64,000 bases of DNA from Halomonas denitrificans (GCA_019800895.1 JAHVKF010000002.1:971773-1035772), one strand, 5' to 3'. Positions 17,010 through 25,472 are shown, counted from the stretch's first letter. The notes: generated by a model from the letters alone, not told the origin. Made by a program: numbers and translations.

Positions 17010-17567
17010 ATGAAGATCGACGTACTGAATCGCGACCAGGCCCCGGACGACTCCCGCCCCCTGCTCGAGCAGGCCGAGCGCTCGTTCGGCTTCGTGCCCA
17101 ACATCCTGGGCACCATGGCCCACGCGCCGGCCCTGCTGGAGGGCTACATGACGCTGTCCGGAATCTTCGACAAGACGTCGTTCTCGACGACCGAGAAGCA
17201 GGTGGTGCTTCTGGCCGCAAGCGCCGAGAACGGCTGCAGCTATTGCACCGCGGCCCATTCGGCGGGAGCTCGCCGACAGGGGGTCGACGACGCCATCGTC
17301 GATGCGATCGAACAGGCGGCGGAGACCGGCGAGTCCCTGCCCGACGACCGCCTCGACCGCCTCTACCGCTTCACGAGGACCCTGGTCGAGACGCGGGGAC
17401 GTCCATCGGACGACGATCTCGACGCGTTCCTGTCCGCCGGCTTCGAGCCTGCCCAGGTGCAGGAAGTGATCCTCGGGATCGGGCTGAAGACGCTTTCGAA
17501 CTACAACAACCACGTGGCCGAACCGCCGGTCGATGACGCGTTCAAGGGCGTGGCGAGTTCCCGATAG
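17010..17567 (+). CDS. AhpD-like / carboxymuconolactone decarboxylase family protein
   Basis: A 185-residue alkylhydroperoxidase-like protein. The redox motif CSYCTAAHS (CxxC with a following His) is the AhpD-type active site, and the N-terminal part (RSFGFVPNILGTMAHAPALLEGYM) is typical of the peroxidase-related branch. It probably reduces peroxides or acts in a thiol relay. The start is the ATG at 17010, with AAAGGA about 8 bases upstream. It is divergent from the rubrerythrin operon, which suggests a common oxidative-stress role. Confidence 0.85.
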   Translation: MKIDVLNRDQAPDDSRPLLEQAERSFGFVPNILGTMAHAPALLEGYMTLSGIFDKTSFSTTEKQVVLLAASAENGCSYCTAAHSAGARRQGVDDAIVDAIEQAAETGESLPDDRLDRLYRFTRTLVETRGRPSDDDLDAFLSAGFEPAQVQEVILGIGLKTLSNYNNHVAEPPVDDAFKGVASSR

Positions 17568-17580
17568 CTCCGCGCAGCTG

Positions 17581-17599
17581 CTGTGGCGCGGTGCCACAG
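17581..17599. terminator. Hairpin between convergent AhpD-like and dgkA genes
   Basis: CTGTGGC and GCCACAG form a perfect 7-pair stem with a 5-base loop (GCGGT). There is no T-run, but the position 13 bases after one stop codon and 19 before the other fits a bidirectional terminator. Confidence 0.45.
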
Positions 17600-17618
17600 G
17601 CGCCCCGGTGGCCGTGGC

Positions 17619-17996
17619 TCAGGCGCCGAGCCGGTCGGCGATCGTGGCTGCCCAGACCGTGACGGCCAGGAGCATCAGGGTCATGACCATTGCCGAGCCC
17701 GCGTCCTTGGCCTTGCCGGAGAGGTCGTGGACCTCGACGCCGATCCGGTCCACCACCGCCTCGATCGCCGAATTGCCGAGCTCGGCCGCCATGACCAGGC
17801 CCCAGACGAACAGCAGCCAGGCGAATTCCGACCAGCTTTCGGCCAACCACGCCGCGAGCGGCACCAGGCCGACCATCACCACGCTCTGGAAACGGAACGC
17901 TGCCTCGTCGCGCCAGACCCGGACGTAGCCTTTCAGCGAATTCCGGGTCGCGTAGACCAGGCGCTTGAACTCGTTCTTCGGCGTGCCCGGTTTCAT
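17619..17996 (-). CDS. dgkA: Diacylglycerol kinase DgkA
   Basis: A 125-residue integral membrane kinase that phosphorylates diacylglycerol to phosphatidic acid, recycling lipid headgroup-transfer by-products. It has the family's three helices and the conserved ELGNSAIEAVVDRIG and KAKDAGSAMV motifs. It is the last gene of the alaA-prlC-dgkA run, and its ATG overlaps the stop of prlC by four bases. The length matches E. coli DgkA. Confidence 0.95.
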   Translation of the reverse strand: MKPGTPKNEFKRLVYATRNSLKGYVRVWRDEAAFRFQSVVMVGLVPLAAWLAESWSEFAWLLFVWGLVMAAELGNSAIEAVVDRIGVEVHDLSGKAKDAGSAMVMTLMLLAVTVWAATIADRLGA

Positions 17997-20041
17997 GCCG
18001 CCACGCCGTACGCGTCGAGCAGCGGCTCGAGCGCGGCTTCCCGGCCGCGGAATGCCTGCCAGGACTCGGTCATCGTCCGGCTGCCGCCGACGGCGAGGAT
18101 TTCTTCGCGCAGCAGGCGGCCGGTCCTGCTGTCGAGCAGGCCGCGTTCGCGAAACAGCTGGAATGCATCACGGGCCAGTCGCTCGGCCCAGAGGTAGCTG
18201 TAGTAGCCCGCCGCATAGCCGCCGTCGAACAGGTGGCTGAAGCTCATCAGGTAGCGGTTGAATTCGGGCAGCGGCGTGACCGCCACCTCGTCGTGCACGC
18301 GGCGCATCGTGACCACCGGGTCGGCGGCGCCGCCGCGGTGGAGGGCCAGGTCGGTCAGCGCGAATTCCAGCTGGCGGGTCAGGGCGATCGCTCCCAGGAA
18401 CTTGCGATCGTCGTTCAGCGCCTCGACCCAATCGGCCGGGAGCGCCTCTTCGGTCCGATGATGGCGGGCGAAGGCATTGAGGAACGCCGGCTCCCAGGTC
18501 CAGCCCTCGAGCAGCTGACTGGGCAGCTCGACGGCGTCCCACTCCACCCCCGAGATGCCGGCCAGCGGCGGCCAGTCGACCCGGGTCAGCAGGTGGTGCA
18601 GGCAGTGACCGAATTCATGGAACAGCGTGACCACGTCGTCGTGGCGCAGCAGGCTGGGCTGTCCCGACCTGGGCGCGCCGAAGTTGCAGGTCAGGTAGGC
18701 GACCGGCGCGCGGACCTCGTCGTCGAGGGCGCTCCGCTGCCGGCAGACGTCCATCCACGCACCACCCTGCTTCCCCGAGCGCGCGTAGAGGTCCAGGTAC
18801 AGGCCGGCATCGGGCGAATTCGACCGGTCCCCGTCTTCGCCATCGACGGGGCGGACCCGGTAGAAGCGGACGTCCGGGTGCCAGCGGGCCACCTCGTCGT
18901 CGCGTTCGAAGCGGATGCCGAACAGCGTTTCGGCCAGCCCGAACAGTCCGGTCAGCGTGCGCTCGAGCTCGAAATAGGGCTTGAGCTTGTCCTGGTTCAG
19001 GCCCAGGGTCGCCTCGCGCATCTTCTCCGACCAGTAGGCGATGTCCCAGGGCTCCAGCGGGGCGGCAGCACCGTGGTCGACGGCGAACGCGGTCAGCTCC
19101 TTCAGCTGCGCTGCCGCCGTCGGCCGCGCACGGTCGGCCAGGTCGCGCAGGAAGCGCTCGACCGCCTCGGCGTCCGGGGCCATGCGACGCTCGAGCTTCA
19201 GCGAAGCGGCGTCGTCGTAGCCGAGGAGGCCGGCCTGTTCGCGACGCAGCGCCAGCATGGCCTCGACGACCGGCCCGTTGTCGTAGCGGCCGGCCTGCGG
19301 CCCTTCGCTCGATGCCCGCGTGGCGTGGGCGGTGTAGAACCGTTCCCGGAGCCCGCGGTCGTCGGCATAGGTCACGATCGCGTGGTAGCAGGGGTAGGAA
19401 AGATCGGCCAGGTACCCGTTCCGGCCGGCCGCCTCGGCGCGCGCGCTCAGCGTATCCAGTGCCGATTCGGGCAGGCCGGCCAGCGGTTCGGCGCCGTCGA
19501 AGTGCTCCGTGTAGCCCTCGGTGGCGTCGAGCACGTTGTTGCCGAAGCGATTGCCCAACCGGGACAGCTCGAGACTGATCTCCGCGAAGCGTTTGCGCGG
19601 TTCGTCGTCGAGGTCCACGCCCGAGAGTCGGAAGTCGGTCAGTTCCTCGGCGACCATCCGTCGGAAGGTCGCGGGCTGCCCGGCGAAATCGTCGCGCCGG
19701 CTCACGGCCTTCCAGCACGCGTACAGATCGCGGTTGTGGCCGCGCGCGGTGTAGAACGCCGTGATCCGGTCCAGGCACTCGCTGTAGGCCTGTCGCCAGT
19801 CGGGCGTGTTGTTCACGGCGTGAAGGTGGCCGACCGTCGACCAGGCCATGGCCAGGGCGTCGTCGGCCCGGACTTCATCGGCGATCGTGTCCGGGGTGGG
19901 CGGCAACCGGCCTTGGCCGATCCCGTCGATCAGGCGCTGGTAGTCGGCCAGCCGGGCCTCGATGGCCGGGAGGGCGTGGTCCGGTCGCACATCGTCGAAG
20001 CGCGGCAGCCCGGTGTCGAGCAGCGGATTGTCGTCGGTCAT
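17993..20041 (-). CDS. prlC: Oligopeptidase A (M3 family)
   Basis: A 682-residue cytoplasmic zinc metallopeptidase that degrades short peptides, including cleaved signal peptides. The zinc site HEFGH is at residues 475-479 in the family context VTLFHEFGHCLHHLLT, and the C-terminal FSHLFDGGYAAGYYSYLWAE segment is characteristic. It starts at the ATG at 20041, which overlaps the alaA stop by four bases and gives the family length. The gene overlaps dgkA at its other end, so the three genes are translationally coupled. Confidence 0.95.
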   Translation of the reverse strand: MTDDNPLLDTGLPRFDDVRPDHALPAIEARLADYQRLIDGIGQGRLPPTPDTIADEVRADDALAMAWSTVGHLHAVNNTPDWRQAYSECLDRITAFYTARGHNRDLYACWKAVSRRDDFAGQPATFRRMVAEELTDFRLSGVDLDDEPRKRFAEISLELSRLGNRFGNNVLDATEGYTEHFDGAEPLAGLPESALDTLSARAEAAGRNGYLADLSYPCYHAIVTYADDRGLRERFYTAHATRASSEGPQAGRYDNGPVVEAMLALRREQAGLLGYDDAASLKLERRMAPDAEAVERFLRDLADRARPTAAAQLKELTAFAVDHGAAAPLEPWDIAYWSEKMREATLGLNQDKLKPYFELERTLTGLFGLAETLFGIRFERDDEVARWHPDVRFYRVRPVDGEDGDRSNSPDAGLYLDLYARSGKQGGAWMDVCRQRSALDDEVRAPVAYLTCNFGAPRSGQPSLLRHDDVVTLFHEFGHCLHHLLTRVDWPPLAGISGVEWDAVELPSQLLEGWTWEPAFLNAFARHHRTEEALPADWVEALNDDRKFLGAIALTRQLEFALTDLALHRGGAADPVVTMRRVHDEVAVTPLPEFNRYLMSFSHLFDGGYAAGYYSYLWAERLARDAFQLFRERGLLDSRTGRLLREEILAVGGSRTMTESWQAFRGREAALEPLLDAYGVAA

Positions 20042-21291
20042 GATTCGCGTCCTTCCCCGGATCGCTTGCCGAGCAGGTCGTCCAGCTGTTCGTCGATGGC
20101 CTCGATCGCGCGCGTCAGGCGCCGGGGCTCGGGCAGCAGGGTGATCCGGAAGTGGCGTGGGTCGGTGATATTGAAGCTCGTGCCCGGCACGACCAGGATG
20201 TGGTGGTGTTCCAGCAGGTCCCGGGCGAAGGCGTGATCGTCGAATCCCGTGTCGGTCCGGACCGACGGGAACGCGTACATCGCGCCGCCGGGGGCAACCA
20301 GATCGAGGTGGCGGGACGCGGCGACCGCGTCGATGACCGCGCGGCGGGCCTCGTACAGGCGGCCGCCCTCGTCGGTCAGTTCGTGGATCGACTGGTAGCC
20401 GCCCAGGGCGGTCTGGACGGCCCACTGGGTCGGGACGTTCGACGACAGCCGCAGCGCGGCCAGCTTCTCGACCGCCAGCCGGTAGGCTTCGGCGCGCTCG
20501 AGGTCACCGGTGAACACCAGCCACCCGACGCGCCAGCCGCAGGCGCGGTAGACCTTGGACAGGCCGCCGAAGCTGACGCAGAGCGTGTCCTCGACCAGGG
20601 TCGCCATCGGCGTGAATGCCGCCCCGTCGTACAGGATGGCATCGTAGATTTCGTCGGAAAACAGCACCAGGCCGTGGCGCTCGGCGATCTCGGCCAGCTT
20701 CTCCAGCAGCGCCTTCGGATACACCGCGCCGGTCGGGTTGTTCGGGTTGATCACCACCAGCGCGCGCGTCCGTTCGGTGATCTGCGCCTCGATCGCCTCC
20801 GGGTCCGGCAGGAATCCGCTCGCGGCCGGGCAGGCGTAGTGGACGGCCCGGCCGCCATTGAGCACGACGGCGGCGGTCCACAGCGGGTAGTCCGGCGCCG
20901 GGACCAGCACCTCGTCGCCGGGCTCCAGCAGCGCTCGCAACGTCAGGTCGACCAGTTCCGACACGCCGTTGCCGATCAGCACCTGGTGGAACCGGGTGTC
21001 GACGAGGCCGCGTTCCTGGAACTGGATGGCGACGGCTTCGCGGGCCGGGAAGATTCCCGTCTGCGGGCCGTAGGCATCGCTGGACTTCAGGTTGCGGACG
21101 ATCGCCTCGCGCATCGTTTCCGGGGCGTGCAGGCCGAACGCGCCGGGATTGCCGACGTTGAGGTGCAGCACTTCGTGGCCCTGGGCCTCGAGCTCGTGGG
21201 CACGGCGGGCCAGCGGGCCGCGGATTTCGTAGCGGACGTCGGCGACCCGGCTGGCAGTCTGGATCGGCCTGGATGGGGAGGATGAGGTCAT
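20038..21291 (-). CDS. alaA: Alanine-type aminotransferase (AlaA-like, PLP fold type I)
   Basis: A 417-residue class I/II aminotransferase that probably makes alanine from pyruvate and glutamate. Family features include LNVGNPGAFG near residue 45, VINPNNPTGAVYP for substrate and cofactor binding, the YD of LFSDEIYDAILYD, and the PLP lysine in SFGGLSKVYRACGWRVGW. There is no clear Shine-Dalgarno before the ATG at 21291. A TATCAT -10-like box ends six bases upstream, so the transcript may be leaderless. It heads the alaA-prlC-dgkA operon and is divergent from the SET-domain gene. Confidence 0.88.
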   Translation of the reverse strand: MTSSSPSRPIQTASRVADVRYEIRGPLARRAHELEAQGHEVLHLNVGNPGAFGLHAPETMREAIVRNLKSSDAYGPQTGIFPAREAVAIQFQERGLVDTRFHQVLIGNGVSELVDLTLRALLEPGDEVLVPAPDYPLWTAAVVLNGGRAVHYACPAASGFLPDPEAIEAQITERTRALVVINPNNPTGAVYPKALLEKLAEIAERHGLVLFSDEIYDAILYDGAAFTPMATLVEDTLCVSFGGLSKVYRACGWRVGWLVFTGDLERAEAYRLAVEKLAALRLSSNVPTQWAVQTALGGYQSIHELTDEGGRLYEARRAVIDAVAASRHLDLVAPGGAMYAFPSVRTDTGFDDHAFARDLLEHHHILVVPGTSFNITDPRHFRITLLPEPRRLTRAIEAIDEQLDDLLGKRSGEGRES

Positions 21292-21297
21292 GGCCGT

Positions 21298-21303
21298 ATG
21301 ATA
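21298..21303 (-). promoter_or_regulatory. Candidate -10 box for a leaderless alaA transcript
   Basis: TATCAT on the minus strand ends six bases before the alaA ATG. No convincing -35 is seen. If used, transcription would begin at or next to the start codon. Confidence 0.3.
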
Positions 21304-21456
21304 TCGCCCGCATCGGCCGCTCACGTCCTGCCCGTACCGGTGGGTGGAGCGCCACCGGCGGTCGCGATCGACGTCTTGATCGACACCAGGGTGCCCGCCG
21401 AGGCCGCCATCGACCCGACGTATTCGAACGAACCCGATCGATCGGGCTCGATCAAC

Positions 21457-21462
21457 GATAAT
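21457..21462 (+). promoter_or_regulatory. Candidate -10 box for a leaderless SET-gene transcript
   Basis: GATAAT ends six bases before the ATG at 21469, and no Shine-Dalgarno lies between. No clear -35 is present. Confidence 0.3.
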
Positions 21463-21468
21463 GCGGCC

Positions 21469-21819
21469 ATGAGCGATCGAGATTCCGCACAAGAAGACGA
21501 CTACGACCGGAACCCGCGGGCGGTCGTCGGCGATTCACCGATTCACGGCAAGGGCCTGTTCGCCCGGGTCGATCTTGCCGCCGACGACTACATCGGCACC
21601 TACGAAGGCCCGGAGACCCTCGAGGACGGCATGCATGTCCTGTGGCTATGGAACGAGGAGCGCGAGCGCTGGGAAGGCGTCGACGGCCGCAACGAGATGC
21701 GCTTTCTCAACCACGCACGTCCCGCCAATGCCGAGTGGTACGACCTGGATCTCTACGCCCTGCGCGATATCGAGGCCGGCGAGGAGATCACCTTCGACTA
21801 CGGCGAGGATTGGGATTGA
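21469..21819 (+). CDS. SET-domain protein (putative protein-lysine methyltransferase)
   Basis: A compact 116-residue SET domain with little else. It has the N-terminal SPIHGKGLFARVDL strand region, the SAM/lysine-site motif FLNHARPANAEWYD (the RFxNHxxxPN class) and the C-terminal GEEITFDYGEDWD. SET proteins transfer methyl groups from S-adenosylmethionine to lysines; bacterial targets are mostly unknown. Short SET proteins like this occur in several proteobacteria and may originate from ancient transfer. I start at the ATG at 21469, as the frame upstream does not look coding. Confidence 0.85.
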   Translation: MSDRDSAQEDDYDRNPRAVVGDSPIHGKGLFARVDLAADDYIGTYEGPETLEDGMHVLWLWNEERERWEGVDGRNEMRFLNHARPANAEWYDLDLYALRDIEAGEEITFDYGEDWD

Positions 21820-21865
21820 GGTTCCTGTTCACCAACGACTGATGATCCGAGAAGCGCTCTCGCAG

Positions 21866-21889
21866 AGACGCGAAGACGCGAAGACGCGG
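21866..21889. repeat. 8-bp tandem repeat (AGACGCGA x3) in intergenic spacer
   Basis: Three head-to-tail copies (the last ending GG) lie in the 271-base spacer between the SET gene and xthA. The surrounding CGCAGAGACGCGAAGACGCG wording is familiar from dispersed intergenic repeats in several bacterial genomes; that link is from memory. Confidence 0.55.
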
Positions 21890-21970
21890 AGCGAAGCGAG
21901 AAGAATGCGCGCCCATGCGCGGTTCCCAGATGTTCATCGGAGGATCCTCGGGCTCCTGATTTTCCTTGGA

Positions 21971-22010
21971 TCTGCGTTCATCCGTATTCATCCGTGTTTA
22001 TCTGCGGTAA
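21971..22010. repeat. 10-bp degenerate tandem repeat (TCYGYRTTYA x4)
   Basis: Four consecutive 10-base units (TCTGCGTTCA, TCCGTATTCA, TCCGTGTTTA, TCTGCGGTAA) lie in a noticeably AT-richer patch. Similar strings (TTCATCTGCGTTCATC type) recur as dispersed repeats in bacterial intergenic DNA. No gene is seen here. Confidence 0.6.
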
Positions 22011-22090
22011 ATGCCTTTCGAATCACCGCCACCAGGTCTGACGCGGTTGCGCTACCCTCCTGATTGCGTTCAAGCCCCTGTAGACCACCC

Positions 22091-22858
22091 ATGAAAATCA
22101 CTTCCTGGAACGTCAACTCGCTGAAGATCCGGCTCGAGCAGGTGCTGGACTGGACAGAGGCGAACCGGCCCGACGTGCTCGGTCTGCAGGAAACCAAGCT
22201 GACCGACGACAAGTTCCCCGTCGAGGCGATCGAGGCCGCCGGGTATCACGCGGCGTTCTCCGGGCAGCCGACCTACAACGGCGTCGCGCTGCTGTCGCGA
22301 TCGCCTGCCGAAGACGTGCGGACCGAGATCCCGGGCTTCGACGACCCGCACAAGCGCACGATCGCCGGAACCTTCGGCGGTGTTCGTGTGATCAACCTGT
22401 ACGTGGTCAACGGCAAGGCCGTCGGCGACGAGAAGTATGAGTGGAAACTCGAATGGCTGGAGGCCGTGACGCGCTGGATCGAGGCCGAACTGGCCGAACA
22501 CGACGAGCTGGTCGTGATCGGTGACTTCAACATCGCCCCCGGCGACGCCGATGTCCATGACCCGGACGAGTGGCACGAGAAGATCCTCTGCTCGACGCCG
22601 GAGCGCGAGGCGCTGAACCGCATGCTGGATCTCGGCCTGACCGACAGCTACCGGCTCTTCGACCAGCCCGAGCGGGTGTACTCCTGGTACGACTACCGCC
22701 AGCTCGCCTTCCGACGCAAGCGCGGCCTGCGCATCGACCTGGCACTGGTTTCCGACGCGCTGAAGGACCGGGTCACGGCGAGCACCATCGACCTGGAGCC
22801 GCGCGCGCTGGAGCGACCGTCCGACCACGCGCCGGTGACGGTGGAGCTGGATCGCTGA
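22091..22858 (+). CDS. xthA: Exodeoxyribonuclease III
   Basis: A 255-residue AP endonuclease and 3'-5' exonuclease of base-excision repair. Conserved features include SWNVNSLKIRL (Asn), LGLQETKL (metal-binding Glu), the GDFNIAPGDADVHDP motif, and SDHAPV with the catalytic His at the C-terminus. I start at the ATG at 22091 because MKITSWNVNS is the family N-terminus. It converges on the glutaredoxin-rhodanese gene and is followed by a strong hairpin. Confidence 0.95.
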   Translation: MKITSWNVNSLKIRLEQVLDWTEANRPDVLGLQETKLTDDKFPVEAIEAAGYHAAFSGQPTYNGVALLSRSPAEDVRTEIPGFDDPHKRTIAGTFGGVRVINLYVVNGKAVGDEKYEWKLEWLEAVTRWIEAELAEHDELVVIGDFNIAPGDADVHDPDEWHEKILCSTPEREALNRMLDLGLTDSYRLFDQPERVYSWYDYRQLAFRRKRGLRIDLALVSDALKDRVTASTIDLEPRALERPSDHAPVTVELDR

Positions 22859-22867
22859 GAACGGCAA

Positions 22868-22894
22868 AAGGCCGCGCGGTGGACGCGCGGCCTT
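22868..22894. terminator. Strong bidirectional hairpin terminator
   Basis: AAGGCCGCGCG and CGCGCGGCCTT form a perfect 11-pair stem with a 5-base loop (GTGGA), preceded by AA and followed by TTCG. It lies 9 bases after the xthA stop, between convergent genes. Confidence 0.8.
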
Positions 22895-22936
22895 CGTGAC
22901 GGTCGGAACCGGGCGAGCGGCGCTCGCCCCGTCCGC

Positions 22937-23851
22937 TCAGCCCAGCAGCGCGTCCACGCCGCCGGTCAGGTTGTAGACCTGTGTGAATCCCTGCTTGCGG
23001 TAGTGTTCGGCCACGTCGAGGCTGGAGCGACCCTGGTTGCAGACGAACACCAGTGGCGTCTGCTTGTCGGCCTCGTTGAGCTCGGCCATCAGTCCGGCGT
23101 CGAGCGGGCGCGCGAATTCCAGCGGAGTACGGTCCCGGTCCGATTCGCCGCGCACGTCGACCACCACGACGCGTTCGCCGCCGTTGATCTTCTGCTGCAG
23201 CTCGTCCGGCGACAGCTCGCGAACCGGCGGCGGCGCGCCCGGCAGGTCCAGCTTCAGGCCCTCGCCGTGCATGTTGGTGACCCAGTCGATCCGGGCACCG
23301 CGCGCGCGCTGAGCCGATGCGAGATCCATCAGGACGGTCAGGTCGCCGACACGCGCCTCGATCTCGGTGCCGTCCTTCGGGCCGACCGAGAACTGCGCGT
23401 CCCAGTCCGCGCCGATCGAGAAGTGCAGGAACTGGCCGGGATAGTTGGCCAGGAACTCACCGATCTTCGCGGCGGCCTCCGGGGTGATTTCCATATCGGG
23501 CGGCGTGCGATCCGGCGCTTCGAGACCGAACAGGTCGTGGAGTTCACCGGCGTTGAACATCTCCATGACGATGTCGCAGCCCCCGATCAGCTCGCCGTCC
23601 ACGTAGAGCTGCGGAATCGTCGGCCAGTTGCCGTAGGCCTTGATGCCTTCGCGGATCTCGTGGTCCTCGAGGACATTGAAGGAGGCGTAGCCGTCGGGCA
23701 GCAGCGTGTCCAGCGCGCCGGCGGTACGGGCGGAGAATCCGCACTGCGGCATCTTCGGCGTGCCCTTCATGAACAGCATCACCTTGTTGCCCTTGACCAT
23801 TTCGTCGATTCGGTCGCGGGTCGCGGGAGCGAGGGTCTGGGGATCGGACAT
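22937..23851 (-). CDS. Monothiol CGFS glutaredoxin fused to a rhodanese
   Basis: A 304-residue three-part protein. Residues about 8-110 are a Grx4-type monothiol glutaredoxin with CGFS at 37-40 and the GSH-binding WPTIPQLYVDGELIGGCD. These proteins carry [2Fe-2S] clusters. Residues about 120-205 resemble an A-type iron-sulfur carrier fold (EITPEAAAKIGEF, DLTVLMDLASAQRARGARIDWV) but lack its cluster cysteines. Residues about 215-304 are a rhodanese with active-site CNQGRS (Cys271), a sulfur-transfer fold. It probably works in iron-sulfur cluster assembly or delivery. It follows the 345-residue unknown gene by 89 bases on the same strand. Confidence 0.85.
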   Translation of the reverse strand: MSDPQTLAPATRDRIDEMVKGNKVMLFMKGTPKMPQCGFSARTAGALDTLLPDGYASFNVLEDHEIREGIKAYGNWPTIPQLYVDGELIGGCDIVMEMFNAGELHDLFGLEAPDRTPPDMEITPEAAAKIGEFLANYPGQFLHFSIGADWDAQFSVGPKDGTEIEARVGDLTVLMDLASAQRARGARIDWVTNMHGEGLKLDLPGAPPPVRELSPDELQQKINGGERVVVVDVRGESDRDRTPLEFARPLDAGLMAELNEADKQTPLVFVCNQGRSSLDVAEHYRKQGFTQVYNLTGGVDALLG

Positions 23852-23940
23852 GCGGAATACCGTTGGCGTTCGAGTGGGAAGGGTCCGGGGCGCAGGAACG
23901 CCCGGGGTCTTCGTCAGGGTGGGGCCGGAGCGCCGCGGAA

Positions 23941-24978
23941 TCAAGCGCCGTCGTGCGGGGCGCTCGCGCCGCGTTCCTGCTCGAGCCGCGTGCGCAATTC
24001 GGCGATCGCGTCGGCGACCAGCGGCAGCGCCAGGGTCCGGCGTCCGGCGGCGACGGCCTCGAAGCCGACCAGGCCGACGTCGGGATGGTTCACCGGCTCG
24101 ATGCGGTCGTTGCCGTCGTCCGCGCCGCGGTCGAAGCGCACCCAGCGGTTGTCGGGATCGAGCCTCGCGTCGGGGTCGCCGACCGTCGCCCGCCACGGAA
24201 TCAGGTGCGTCTCCAGCAGCACGGTGGTCTGGCGAAACGCGCGCAGCCACAGGGCGTCGTCGTCGTCCGGCGGGTCGGCCGGGTTGCGCAGGGCCAGTTC
24301 CCAGCCGCGGTCCTCGACGCTCCAGTCGGCCCGCAGACCGGCCGGAAGGTCCAGGCGCGCCGGTTCGTCCGGGGCAAGCAGGGCGTGCTCCACCGGTGGC
24401 CAGAAGGGGTCGAGACCGGCGCCGGCCAGTTGCATCTTGACCAGCGCGGCGAGGTCGGTGAGCGTCATCAGCTGGCCGTGCACCGGCTCCAGGCCGGTGG
24501 TTTCGGCCAGAGCGGCCAGGCTCGGGGGGTGGAGTCCGCCGTGATCGAACAACTCGCGCTCCAGCGCCGTGTCGAGCGTCTCGCGTTCGCCCGGCGGAGC
24601 GAACAGCAGCATCGGCAGGCAGACGAACAGGCCGTCCGGGACGCCGCGGTACGGACCGAGCGTCTCGTGCGACAAGCGCCCGGAGGCCGCGCCGAGCGTG
24701 GTCAGCCCCGGTGCAGGTTCGCGCCGCGGTCCCGCGACGACCTCGATCGCGTTCCACGGGGAATGGTCCGGACTCAGGACCTGGCCGGGCTCCAGCAGCG
24801 CGGGCCCGGTGACCAGGTGCGCGCCGGTGACTGCGGGAACGCAGCGCGCCAGGTCGTCGCCGATCGCTCCGCCGACGCGCTCGGCGTGTTCACGCTCGAG
24901 GACGAAGCGCGCGTCCGGCGATGGCGGCCGGAGCTCGATGCCCGCGACGAGTCGGATAGGATTCGGGGATTCGCTCAT
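23941..24978 (-). CDS. Uncharacterised 345-residue protein
   Basis: I do not recognise a family. The protein is soluble with no signal peptide, membrane helix or cysteine-rich motif. It is rich in Leu, Pro and Asp/Glu, with an N-terminal half that reads as alpha/beta (AGIELRPPSPDARFVLERE) and a C-terminal half ending in a helix (IAELRTRLEQERG). Codon use matches its neighbours. It starts 20 bases from the divergent elaA-like gene and lies upstream of the glutaredoxin-rhodanese gene, so they may be co-transcribed. Confidence 0.65.
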   Translation of the reverse strand: MSESPNPIRLVAGIELRPPSPDARFVLEREHAERVGGAIGDDLARCVPAVTGAHLVTGPALLEPGQVLSPDHSPWNAIEVVAGPRREPAPGLTTLGAASGRLSHETLGPYRGVPDGLFVCLPMLLFAPPGERETLDTALERELFDHGGLHPPSLAALAETTGLEPVHGQLMTLTDLAALVKMQLAGAGLDPFWPPVEHALLAPDEPARLDLPAGLRADWSVEDRGWELALRNPADPPDDDDALWLRAFRQTTVLLETHLIPWRATVGDPDARLDPDNRWVRFDRGADDGNDRIEPVNHPDVGLVGFEAVAAGRRTLALPLVADAIAELRTRLEQERGASAPHDGA

Positions 24979-24998
24979 CCGAGGGACACCACCAGGAC

Positions 24999-25472
24999 AT
25001 GGAAAAAGAAAGGATAGCTCCGGACCTCGAATGGCGCGTGCAGGACTTCGCCGAACTCGATGCCGCCACGCTCTACGCCTTGCTCCGGGCCCGCGTGGCC
25101 GTGTTCGTGGTCGAGCAGGCCTGTCCGTACCAGGAACTGGACGGGCGCGACGCGGGCTCCCTCCATGTCAGCGCGTGGCGCGACGGGGAACCCGCCGCCT
25201 ACGCGCGCCTCGTGCCGCCGGGCGGTCGCTTCGCCGAGCCGTCGATCGGTCGGGTGCTGACCTGCGGGCGCCTGCGTGGCGCCGGCCTCGGCCGGGAGCT
25301 GATGCGTCGGGCGATCCTCGCAGTCGAGGACCGCTGGCCGGGCTGCGCGATCCGCCTGTCGGCCCAGGAGCACCTGCAGGCGTTCTACGCTTCGCTCGGG
25401 TTCTCGACCGATTCCGCGGTCTACGACGAGGACGGCATTCCGCATGTCGACATGGTCCGGGTGCCCGGCTAG
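24999..25472 (+). CDS. elaA: ElaA-type GNAT acetyltransferase
   Basis: A 157-residue acetyl-CoA-dependent N-acyltransferase. ElaA signatures include ALLRARVAVFVVEQACPYQELDGRD, the acetyl-CoA loop RGAGLGRELMRRA, and RLSAQEHLQAFYASLGF followed by DEDGIPHVDM near the end. The substrate in this organism is unknown. It is divergent from the 345-residue unknown gene. Confidence 0.9.
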   Translation: MEKERIAPDLEWRVQDFAELDAATLYALLRARVAVFVVEQACPYQELDGRDAGSLHVSAWRDGEPAAYARLVPPGGRFAEPSIGRVLTCGRLRGAGLGRELMRRAILAVEDRWPGCAIRLSAQEHLQAFYASLGFSTDSAVYDEDGIPHVDMVRVPG

